From assembly GCA_964523795.1 (NCBI GenBank), contig CAZGAO010000012.1, positions 1 to 64,000 on the forward strand: a stretch of 64,000 bases of DNA. Reading direction: 5' to 3'. The DNA comes from SABY01 sp964523795. Lineage in GTDB: Bacteria; Bacteroidota; Bacteroidia; Bacteroidales; 4484-276. The position numbers and the translations under genes are program-made. A model generated the notes under the pieces. That model did not search any database and was not told where the DNA came from. It saw only the letters and a program-made list of their open reading frames with translations. Every line of letters begins with the position of its first letter. Position 1 is the stretch's first letter. Below, one piece after another: positions 17,534 through 24,687 of the stretch.

Positions 17534-18305
17534 TGCGTTTGAGCAAACGCAGCTTGTGCGTGTATTTTTTAAGTTCCCGGTTATAAATTCCATGGTGGTC
17601 GATAGTATCGATGCGCACGTGCCCGGAGGCATGAATAATCTTTGAATCTTCGAGGATAATCCCAACATGAACGATGGCTCCCTCCTCGTTGTCAAAAAAG
17701 GCCAGGTCGCCGGGAAGGGTTTCGGCGAGCAGATTTAAGGTAAGTCCCTGGCGCGATTGAAAGGCTGCATCGCGGTGCAGCGCAATGCCATTCATCTTGA
17801 AAACATTTTGCACCAGGCCTGAGCAATCGATGCCGGTCAGCGTGCGTCCTCCCCACAAATAGGGTGCATTAACAAACTGCTGCGCAGCTTTGGCTATGGA
17901 AGCACCAGAAGCCTTTGGCGAAACCTGTTCGATAGCATCAGCATAAGTCCAGTTAAACTGCCCCAAACTGAAAGCTCCGCCGGTAAAACCGCGCAACGAA
18001 CTGCCCGGCATAAGCAGTGTGCGGCTGCCATCCGCAGTATTGAGCCAGCTTGTGGTTTTTACGGGAAATTGGTCGGGAAGCGTTTGCAGCAAATCATACT
18101 GCTCCGGAGAAATTTCCAGGAATTGTTTTTCATCCATAAAACCCTCATAATGATCCAGGCTGCCCCGAATTATTTTCCAGTTTTTATAGGCATCCACCAC
18201 CATGTAAGTTTCGCCAAACAAGAGTTGATTCACCATTTCGCTCCGGTCGAAGGCCTCAGCCCGGACAGGAACGCAGCTTAGATGACAATATCCGTATTCG
18301 CTCAT
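17523..18305 (-). CDS. NlpC/P60-family cysteine hydrolase (C40)
   Basis: A 260-residue cell-wall hydrolase of the C40 family that likely cuts gamma-D-glutamyl-diamino acid bonds in muropeptides. N-terminal bacterial SH3-like segments (about 10-65 and 80-120) precede the catalytic domain: C161 in IDCSGLV, H213 in IVHVGI and H225 in IIHASG. There is no obvious signal peptide, which suits the cytoplasmic muropeptide-recycling (YkfC-like) members. It is a single gene, convergent with GH97. Confidence 0.87.
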   Translation of the reverse strand: MSEYGYCHLSCVPVRAEAFDRSEMVNQLLFGETYMVVDAYKNWKIIRGSLDHYEGFMDEKQFLEISPEQYDLLQTLPDQFPVKTTSWLNTADGSRTLLMPGSSLRGFTGGAFSLGQFNWTYADAIEQVSPKASGASIAKAAQQFVNAPYLWGGRTLTGIDCSGLVQNVFKMNGIALHRDAAFQSRQGLTLNLLAETLPGDLAFFDNEEGAIVHVGIILEDSKIIHASGHVRIDTIDHHGIYNRELKKYTHKLRLLKRIIQ

Positions 18306-18539
18306 TGCTTAATATTAATTTTTGGCAATATTAACAAATATGTATCAATTAGTTTATGAGCCTTAGCTGCCTGAAGCAAATCTCTTTGGTTTTAAACAGT
18401 TTCAGTTCCCGCCTATGGCCTGAATTTTCCAAACAAGTTTTTGTCCAATCCCGAAAAGCCATACCAAGATTTCGGGATTGATTTCATAATCCGACAAGCT
18501 CACTATGAAGTTTTTAGCGTATTATTGCATCAAACCTAC

Positions 18540-18595
18540 AATGCATGAGCAAAAATAGGGTAGATTGACAAAGGAAGAGTTTGATAACTTGAAAT
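18540..18595. repeat. 56-bp direct repeat, left copy
   Basis: Matches 19526-19581 with a single mismatch. The pair brackets the ParE-like/antitoxin genes and the RHS fragment. The word begins AATGCATGAGC and ends TAACTTGAAAT. Bases 18306-18539 hold no gene. Confidence 0.85.
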
Positions 18596-18615
18596 CGAAG
18601 AAATTAAAAAGAAAC

Positions 18616-18928
18616 TTAATCAAGCCTCAATTCCCATTTACCAGGGTTTTCATAAGTGCAAAATACGGCTTTGACGCTAACTGTTTTTTGAGAGGGTAAG
18701 ACCCGGTAATGGATAATATAAGGAAATAACTTGAGGCGTAGGCAATGAATATTATCATATTGGATTGCAAATGAGTGATAATACTCTTTAAGTAATTCAA
18801 AGTGTTCATCAATGACATTGTAAAAACGTTCACCTAAACCTGCTTTTTTACTATCATATATAATCGATGGCTTTCTGGATATCGTCAAGAGCTTCAGGTT
18901 CGATGTCGAGATAAAATAGTTCAGGCAT
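18616..18928 (-). pseudogene. RelE/ParE-family toxin, frameshifted
   Basis: From an ATG at 18928, which overlaps the antitoxin stop by 8 bases, the frame reads MPELFYLDIEPEALDDIQ..AIDYI and then hits TGA (18854-18856). The rest of a ParE fold continues in the next frame: YDSKKAGLGERFY, FAIQYDNIHCLRL, IIHYRVLPSQ, ending at 18616. The break lies in a TATATAT run. Restoring one AT unit would give DYIYDSKKAG and a full toxin of about 104 residues. So the gene is either inactivated or switched by slippage. Confidence 0.75.
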
Positions 18929-19139
18929 TTGTAAAACTTAATTGCTGTTTAGCCTTGTCCCAGTCCAATAACCTTGATGGATCTTCATTACTGGCTTCCA
19001 TCCGCTGTCTTACAATATTTTTATGTTTTTCAGAGATATTCAAATCAACTTCCTCCACCCTGAGGTATTCAAAACTTTTGAGAAGCTCCATGAAAAAAGG
19101 ATATTTGTTTTCCGGAATATGTATTGTTACCTGCTTCAT
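18921..19139 (-). CDS. Antitoxin of the ParE-like module
   Basis: A 72-residue protein starting MKQVTIHIPENKYPFFMELL, the N-terminal beta-strand plus helix seen in short Bacteroidota antitoxins; the C-terminal half is charged and probably binds toxin. An upstream in-frame start would add an unlikely hydrophobic segment, so the ATG at 19139 was chosen. It overlaps the damaged toxin gene. The antitoxin at 41947-42156 has a similar start (IVIDIPDNKYIFFMEL). Confidence 0.7.
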   Translation of the reverse strand: MKQVTIHIPENKYPFFMELLKSFEYLRVEEVDLNISEKHKNIVRQRMEASNEDPSRLLDWDKAKQQLSFTNA

Positions 19140-19174
19140 AATAAACAATTTTGATACAAAAATACATGAATAAA

Positions 19175-19534
19175 ATGGGATACACAACACATGCCTACAA
19201 TTACATTGGCAGCTTTGTTTACAAAGATGGCCTCTTGCGAGCCATCCTCACCGTCGAAGGCCGCGTGGTAGTGGATGGCAGCAGCTACGAGTACCAGTAC
19301 TTTTTGAAAGATCACTTGGGGAATACACGGGTAACTTTTAACGAAAGCGGAACTGTTATCCAGGTCGGAGCGAAGCGGAGATCCCGCAAGCGAAACGAAG
19401 TGGAGCAATGCGGGAAAGATTCGTATTATCCCTTTGGCATGTTGGAGCGCAGCGGAAATCCCGCAACTGCAGGAGCCGGGCTAAGCCATTGCTCTGGCGA
19501 GGATTTACCTAATAAATATCTCTATAATGCATGA
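19175..19534 (+). pseudogene. RHS-repeat protein fragment
   Basis: Encodes an isolated piece of an RHS core: YNYIGSFVYKDG, EYQYFLKDHLGNTRVTF, then DSYYPFGM and NKYLYN. A genuine RHS protein is over 1000 residues. Two short GC-rich repeat units (about 19365-19412 and 19443-19500) have been inserted without breaking the frame, giving the odd KRRSRKRNEVEQ and SGNPATAGAG stretches. The frame ends exactly where the 56-bp direct repeat begins. Non-functional remnant. Confidence 0.75.
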
Positions 19535-19581
19535 GCAAAAATAGGGTAGATTGACGAAGGAAGAGTTTGATAACTTGAAAT
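19526..19581. repeat. 56-bp direct repeat, right copy
   Basis: Second copy of 18540-18595, one mismatch. It supplies the TGA that ends the RHS fragment. Following bases to 19760 show no convincing gene. Confidence 0.85.
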
Positions 19582-19760
19582 TCCAAATTGGAATATCAAG
19601 TTGGGGTGGAACCAGATATTTTCTCTTTGCCTTTACTAAAGCTGCAAAACGCGCTCTCGGATTTTTATCATTGGCACGCTTCACGAAATATGCAACGCTA
19701 TCGGACAATCCGGATACAGATTAAACTCCCAAAATGCCAATAAGCAATTACATTATCACT

Positions 19761-19816
19761 ACTTGTAACTTGTAACTTGTAACTTGCAACTTGCAACTTG
19801 TAACTCTTAACTCTTA
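19761..19816. repeat. 7-bp tandem repeat, 8 units
   Basis: Exactly eight heptamers: ACTTGTA three times, ACTTGCA twice, ACTTGTA once, ACTCTTA twice. The array sits 31 bases upstream of the antitoxin start at 19847 and so just 5' of its promoter. Confidence 0.85.
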
Positions 19817-19846
19817 TCACAAAAAGAAAAACATTAATTTTGCAGG

Positions 19847-20071
19847 ATGACAAATATCCTGAATGATGTATTAAGGCTCAGCGTTTCGGAACGCATTATA
19901 ATGGTTGAAGCAATATGGGACAGCATTGCAAAAAACGATGAGCATTTAGAACTATCAGTGGAAACCAGGCAAATGCTGGATGAACGGCTGGAGAACCATC
20001 AAAAATACCCACACGAAGGTTCCGATTGGAACGAGGTTAAAGCCAGGATAAAACACAAATCCGATGCATAA
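19847..20071 (+). CDS. Addiction module antitoxin (PF09720 type)
   Basis: A 74-residue protein with the family start NDVLRLSVSERIIMVEAIWDSI and the C-terminal EGSDWNEVKARI segment. It neutralises the ParE-like toxin whose start overlaps its end by 8 bases. A TAATTTTG -7 box (19835-19842) lies only 4 bases upstream of the ATG, so the transcript may be nearly leaderless. Confidence 0.85.
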   Translation: MTNILNDVLRLSVSERIIMVEAIWDSIAKNDEHLELSVETRQMLDERLENHQKYPHEGSDWNEVKARIKHKSDA

Positions 20072-20357
20072 GATAGTTATTAAACCCGTTGCCGGGTTGG
20101 ATGCTGCTGATGCTTTTGATTGGTACAACGATAAACGAGAAGGCTTAGGAGATGACTTTCTGCTGGCATTAGATGCGGCCATTAATACAATTCAAAGGAA
20201 TCCATATCATTTCCAGATAGTTTATAAAAATGTAAGAAGAGCTTTAACCGCGCGCTTTCCCTATGGAATATTTTTTATCATGGAAGATTCCATTGTTTAT
20301 GTTTTGGCCATCCAGCATACGAGCAGAAGTCCAAAAATTTGGGAGTATCGTCATTAA
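20064..20357 (+). CDS. ParE/RelE-family toxin
   Basis: A 97-residue toxin with the ParE fold order: AGLDAADAFDWYNDKREGLGD, a helix, then NPYHFQIVYKNVRRALTARFPYGIFF and a final strand VYVLAIQHTSRSP. The pair is intact, unlike the module at 18616-19139. ParE toxins act on gyrase and RelE toxins on ribosome-bound mRNA; the target here is not determined. Confidence 0.85.
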   Translation: MHKIVIKPVAGLDAADAFDWYNDKREGLGDDFLLALDAAINTIQRNPYHFQIVYKNVRRALTARFPYGIFFIMEDSIVYVLAIQHTSRSPKIWEYRH

Positions 20358-20405
20358 ATTTTAAAACATTGAAAATATTCATACTTTCGCCATAAATTGT
20401 ATTTG

Positions 20406-22478
20406 ATGAACAGGATCTGGGATTTCTTCCGACAAAACTATTCGTATTTCTACAAGGGCTTTCTCTTTTTGGCCAGCCTTGCAATTCTGGTTTCCTTCTT
20501 CCCCAAGGAAGCCACCTTTAAGTACGAGTTTAACAAGGGTCGCCCCTGGCCTCACGAAGACCTGATTGCTCCCTTCGACTTCCCCATATTGAAAGCTCCC
20601 GAGGAAGTTGAAAAAGAGCGGCGCGATGTGATCGATGACCACGAGCTTTATTTTGATTTTAACATTGCGCTGAACGAAACCATAAGGGACGATTTTAAGA
20701 AAAACTTTGAAGCCTACTGGACGGCAAAGTACGGCGTAGTTCCCGAAAATGACCTGCTTAAGCAAGTTACCCTGGATCGTGGTTTAAAAATCCTGGACGA
20801 AATTCTCGCGCGTGGCATCCTGCAATCGATCCCCGAAACCGAAAACCGGCCGCCGGGTTACAAAGTTACCCTCATCGTTCAGCGCGTGGGCGAGCGTGTA
20901 CACTTGTCCAACTTATTTAATATCCACACCGCCTTCGACAAGCTCAACGAAATGCTCGACAAATCGCCCCAGGCCGACACCGAGGTTTTGAGGCAAATGC
21001 TGGAAGAAGCGCTGACCCCGAATATTTTTTACAACAAAAAAGTTACGCAAAGTGAACTGGAAAAATATCTGAATCGAATATCCGCAACGCGGGGCATGGT
21101 GCAGCAGGGCGAACGCATTATCCTGCAAGGCGAGCTGATAAATAAAACAAAGTACCAGATACTGGAATCGCTGCGCACCGAATACGAAGCACGGCTGGGC
21201 ATCGACTCGGAGTACTACCTCATTCTGGCCGGGCAAATTCTGCTGGTAGCCATTTCGCTTATGGTGCTGGTTTTCTTCCTTTATTTTTTCAGGCGCGACA
21301 TTTTGGAGGACAACAAAAAAGTAATCCTCATCCTGCTGGTCATCATTTTGATGGTTTTTATCACCAGCATCGCGCTCAAATTTAACGAGCAATACATTTA
21401 TGCCGTGCCCCTGTGTATCGCGCCCATCCTTATCCGCGTATTCTTCGACACCCGATTATCGCTCTACTCCTATCTTATCACCATCATCCTTATCGGCTTT
21501 TTGGTGCCCAACAGTTTCCAGTTTTTGTTTATGGAACTGATAACCGGGATCATCACCATTTTCAGCATCGTAAATTTACAAAAACGGTCGCAGTTTCTGT
21601 TTACCTCCCTCGTGGTTTTTATCTCCTACTCGGCCATTTACACCGGGCTTAACCTTATCCAGGAGGGCAACTTCAGCACAGTGCGCCCGCTCGACTTTGC
21701 CATGTTTGGCGGCTCGGCCTTGTTGATCTTGTTTTCGTACCCGCTGATTTATTTGTTCGAGAAAATTTTTGGCCTGGTTACCGATGTTACCATGCTCGAG
21801 CTTTCTGACACCAACAGCTCGCTGTTACGCGAACTCTCGATGCGGGCACCGGGAACTTTTCAACACTCGCTGCAGGTGGCCAACCTTGCCGAGGAATCTA
21901 TTTACGAAATTGGCGGCGATGCGCTGCTTACCCGTACCGGCGCGTTGTATCACGATATTGGCAAGATGGATAACCCGATGTATTTTATCGAAAACCAGGT
22001 AACGGGCGTAAATCCCCACGATGAACTGACCCCCGAAGAAAGCGCCCGCATCATTATCGGGCACGTAATCAAGGGCATCGAAAAAGCAAAGCAGGCCAAG
22101 CTGCCCGATCAAATCATCGACTTTATCCGCACGCATCATGGCAATAGCAAGGTGGGATATTTCTTTGCCATGGAAAAACAGGAAAACCCAGGCGAAGCAG
22201 TGGACGACAGCCTTTACACCTATCCCGGCCCCATTCCATACAGCAAGGAAACTTCGGTGGTGATGATGGCCGATTCGGTGGAAGCCGCCTCGCGAAGTCT
22301 GAAAATCATCAACGAAGAAACCATCAACAATTTGGTGGAAGGCATTATTAACCATCAGGTGGATAGCGGGCAGTTTACCAATTCAAACATTACTTTGCGT
22401 GATATTAATAAGATTAAAAAAATCCTGAAAAAGAAACTCATGAATATCTATCATATCAGGATTGAATACCCGAAGTAA
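20406..22478 (+). CDS. 7TMR-HD phosphohydrolase, PgpH-like c-di-AMP phosphodiesterase
   Basis: A membrane protein of 690 residues. It has one N-terminal membrane segment and a large extracytoplasmic domain (about 45-275), then seven hydrophobic helices (about 275-465). The cytoplasmic HD domain contains HSLQVANLAEE, YHDIGKMDNP and RTHHG. This architecture is that of PgpH, which hydrolyses cyclic di-AMP. Housekeeping gene between two toxin-antitoxin modules. The ATG at 20406 was preferred to an upstream TTG. Confidence 0.92.
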   Translation: MNRIWDFFRQNYSYFYKGFLFLASLAILVSFFPKEATFKYEFNKGRPWPHEDLIAPFDFPILKAPEEVEKERRDVIDDHELYFDFNIALNETIRDDFKKNFEAYWTAKYGVVPENDLLKQVTLDRGLKILDEILARGILQSIPETENRPPGYKVTLIVQRVGERVHLSNLFNIHTAFDKLNEMLDKSPQADTEVLRQMLEEALTPNIFYNKKVTQSELEKYLNRISATRGMVQQGERIILQGELINKTKYQILESLRTEYEARLGIDSEYYLILAGQILLVAISLMVLVFFLYFFRRDILEDNKKVILILLVIILMVFITSIALKFNEQYIYAVPLCIAPILIRVFFDTRLSLYSYLITIILIGFLVPNSFQFLFMELITGIITIFSIVNLQKRSQFLFTSLVVFISYSAIYTGLNLIQEGNFSTVRPLDFAMFGGSALLILFSYPLIYLFEKIFGLVTDVTMLELSDTNSSLLRELSMRAPGTFQHSLQVANLAEESIYEIGGDALLTRTGALYHDIGKMDNPMYFIENQVTGVNPHDELTPEESARIIIGHVIKGIEKAKQAKLPDQIIDFIRTHHGNSKVGYFFAMEKQENPGEAVDDSLYTYPGPIPYSKETSVVMMADSVEAASRSLKIINEETINNLVEGIINHQVDSGQFTNSNITLRDINKIKKILKKKLMNIYHIRIEYPK

Positions 22479-22530
22479 TTGTTTGATTAGAGAAATTCTA
22501 TTTTTGTATCTTAATTAAAAGTAAAACACC

Positions 22531-22767
22531 ATGAATTCTGAAACACAAATCATAAGCGGATATTGGGGATTATTAAATAATCTGAATCCTAAATTAAAAC
22601 TAAAATTGATTGAGAAATTATCACAATCAGTTAGTGATGATTTTGTTTTAAAAAGAGACCGATTTGAAGAATCTTTTGGAGCCTGGATTGATGATCGTGA
22701 TTCAGAAGAAATAATACACGAAATTAGAGAAAGTCGGGTTTTTAATCGTCAAATTGAAGCGTTTTGA
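22531..22767 (+). CDS. Antitoxin of a VapBC-like pair
   Basis: A 78-residue protein beginning MNSETQIISGYWGLLNNLNP with an acidic C-terminus (DSEEIIHEIRESR). It precedes a PIN-domain toxin with a 4-base overlap, so its antitoxin role is inferred from position. A TATTTTTG box at 22499-22506 is a likely -7 element. Confidence 0.72.
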   Translation: MNSETQIISGYWGLLNNLNPKLKLKLIEKLSQSVSDDFVLKRDRFEESFGAWIDDRDSEEIIHEIRESRVFNRQIEAF

Positions 22768-23165
22768 AAAAATATTTATTTGATACCGATATTTGTATCT
22801 ACTATATTCAGGGGAAATTTTCGCTAAAAGAAAAATTCCGAATTGTTAATAAGGAAAACAGATTCATTTCTGAAATTACCTTGGCTGAATTGAAATTTGG
22901 AGTTCAAAACAGTCAATCCAAGAAGAACAATAAAGCAACACTTGATAACTTTCTTACTGGAATCCAAATACTACCAATTATCAATTCACTTGATATATAT
23001 GCCGAAGAAAAAGCAAGATTAAGAAAGCAAGGGAAAACTATTGATGATTTTGATTTACTGATAGGTACATCGGCTATTGCAAATGACATGATTTTAGTTA
23101 CAAATAATGAAGCACATTTTCAGCGGATTACAAACATCACTATTGAGAATTGGACTAAAGCATAA
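22764..23165 (+). CDS. PIN-domain toxin, VapC family
   Basis: A 133-residue ribonuclease-type toxin. The first acidic motif is LFDTDICIYY, the central Glu is in ISEITLAELKFG, and the C-terminal acids are in TIDDFDLLIGTSA, with VTNNEAHF closing the PIN core. VapC toxins cleave tRNA or rRNA. All catalytic positions appear present, so the pair is probably active. Confidence 0.87.
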   Translation: MKKYLFDTDICIYYIQGKFSLKEKFRIVNKENRFISEITLAELKFGVQNSQSKKNNKATLDNFLTGIQILPIINSLDIYAEEKARLRKQGKTIDDFDLLIGTSAIANDMILVTNNEAHFQRITNITIENWTKA

Positions 23166-23175
23166 GAGGTTCAAA

Positions 23176-23300
23176 TAGTGCTTGTCTTAAGGTAATAGTT
23201 AGAAAAATATAGGTTCCAGATGTTGGTGATATTCAGCATAATCTAAAACCTCCGATTCCCGCACGTGCAGGCTCAGTCTTAAATCGAAAACCAAAATCTC
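23176..23300. repeat. Dispersed modular repeat, copy C (truncated)
   Basis: Begins TAGTGCTTGTCTTAAGGTAA and continues into the core GATGTTGGTGATATTCAGCA and ATCTAAAACC. The distal terminus has been lost. It lies 10 bases after the VapC stop codon. The palindrome at 23393-23413 (AGACGCTC..GAGCGTCT) is a separate repeat. Confidence 0.7.
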
Positions 23301-23449
23301 ATCGATCATATCAATAGAATTGGTCTGGTATTTTATGAAAACAAAAAACCGGATCAAGTAAGCGAAGGATGAAAACAGAAGCATTAACATACAGACGCTC
23401 AAATTGAGCGTCTCTGATTGCATCGCTAATTTGAATGTCGCCAAGAAAA

Positions 23450-24109
23450 TCAATCACCGCTATATTCCAATCCCTTCAGCACCTGCCCGGTTTCGGACCC
23501 CATATTGAAAAGCAAATCGAGAATACTAAGCCCGGGGATAAAGCCATGCTTTTCGGCAAAGACCTGATAATATGGTTCGAAAGCAAATTGTGCCATCGGC
23601 AGCTTGGGCGAAATCGAATAACGGAAATCATGCACACCTTGCGGATGCTTTTCAAACGCTGTGGTAAAACTGAGGGCTTTTTCTATTCCCATCAAAGCCA
23701 ACACTTCCTGGATAATTGCTAAATTAAAATCGAAAAGATTATTGAACTTACGCTCATAAAAAGGCGCAACTTCATCGGCGTAATACAAAAAGAACGGCGA
23801 ATTGGCATAAGCCGTCCGCAGTGCCCGCCAGTGCAAAACCTGCCACTTGCTTTGTGTTGAAATTTCGATTGCATCGATGCGGGTATGATTGCCGTTAATT
23901 TTTTCCACCGGAATAGTAAGCGCAAGTTTGCCATTGGCGGTGTATATTTCGCAACGATTTCGGTAGGACTGCTTGAGGTAGGTTTCGTGCTTTTCGATGA
24001 TTACCGCCGGGGCTGCGGCTATCAGCGCAAAATAATGCAGGGGTGGCATGTAGGCTGTCGAAAGTAAAACCGGTTTATCGAGGTGTGTGTAGCGGCGAAA
24101 CGTTGGCAT
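23450..24109 (-). CDS. WbqC-like family protein
   Basis: A 219-residue protein of the WbqC-like family (PF08889): VLLSTAYMPPLHYFALI, then YRNRCEIYTANGKLALTIPVE, and the LDLLFNMG segment. Members are cytoplasmic and occur near polysaccharide or housekeeping genes; the activity is not established. Its ATG overlaps by one base the stop codon of the preceding nuclease-like gene, so it may be transcribed from the methyltransferase operon, but it is probably a resident gene next to which that operon was inserted. Confidence 0.82.
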   Translation of the reverse strand: MPTFRRYTHLDKPVLLSTAYMPPLHYFALIAAAPAVIIEKHETYLKQSYRNRCEIYTANGKLALTIPVEKINGNHTRIDAIEISTQSKWQVLHWRALRTAYANSPFFLYYADEVAPFYERKFNNLFDFNLAIIQEVLALMGIEKALSFTTAFEKHPQGVHDFRYSISPKLPMAQFAFEPYYQVFAEKHGFIPGLSILDLLFNMGSETGQVLKGLEYSGD

Positions 24110-24687
24110 TAAGATTTCAATATTTTAGCTAATTCTTCAAATGAAGATATTCCGTTTATGTCTTTTGTGTCAATCCAATCAATCACCCCCGCTGGCAAAT
24201 AATTGATAATACCTGTTTTAAAATTGTATTGTTCGTTTATTTTTTTCATATCGATAAACCAATCCATTGGTAGTTTCCTGAGTCTTACAATTTCCTGAAA
24301 GTCGTTTGAAAGTTTGTTTGAAGACATTCCCTTCTGGACAAGAAGCAATAATCCTAAATCGATAGTTTTAGCTACTTGTAAATATCCAACTAACTGTGAA
24401 TAGTCTTTCAAGCTAAGTTGGTTTAGGTATTTTGCCTCTATCAAAATTAATCTGAATTTTTTGCTTGGGCTACAAATCGCAAAAACTATATCAACTTTTA
24501 GTTTTGGAATATATGTGCCCTGGTCTTTAATTACTATTCCCGATAGGTTTTCTAAATCAGAAACTATAAAGTCCAATCTTTTGTTACAAGAGTAATAAAC
24601 ATTGTAATTATCTCCAAGATACGTGTTCAGGTATTGGGTGAATTTTATTGAAAATTCTTCATAATAGCTTATTTCATTCTTTATCAC
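24109..24687 (-). CDS. PD-(D/E)xK nuclease-like protein, putative cleavage subunit
   Basis: A 192-residue protein of no named family known to me. It shows a classic PD-(D/E)xK core: D66 in KVDIVFA, then E84 and K86 in LIEAKYL, then a helix with Q98 and Y102 (SQLVGYLQ), the QxxxY motif of RecB/Cas4-type nucleases. The C-terminal part is unassigned. Its start overlaps the LAGLIDADG-like gene by 4 bases and the same transcript carries a C5 methyltransferase, so a cleavage subunit of a restriction system is the natural reading. The function is inference. Confidence 0.62.
   Translation of the reverse strand: MIKNEISYYEEFSIKFTQYLNTYLGDNYNVYYSCNKRLDFIVSDLENLSGIVIKDQGTYIPKLKVDIVFAICSPSKKFRLILIEAKYLNQLSLKDYSQLVGYLQVAKTIDLGLLLLVQKGMSSNKLSNDFQEIVRLRKLPMDWFIDMKKINEQYNFKTGIINYLPAGVIDWIDTKDINGISSFEELAKILKS

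Noticed and set aside
19505..19708. 67-codon frame on the minus strand
   Set aside because: Runs through the 56-bp repeat and AT-rich DNA, matches no family and lacks a plausible ribosome-binding context.
23199..23453. 84-codon frame on the minus strand
   Set aside because: Overlaps the dispersed repeat and the AGACGCTC palindrome; translation has no recognisable pattern.
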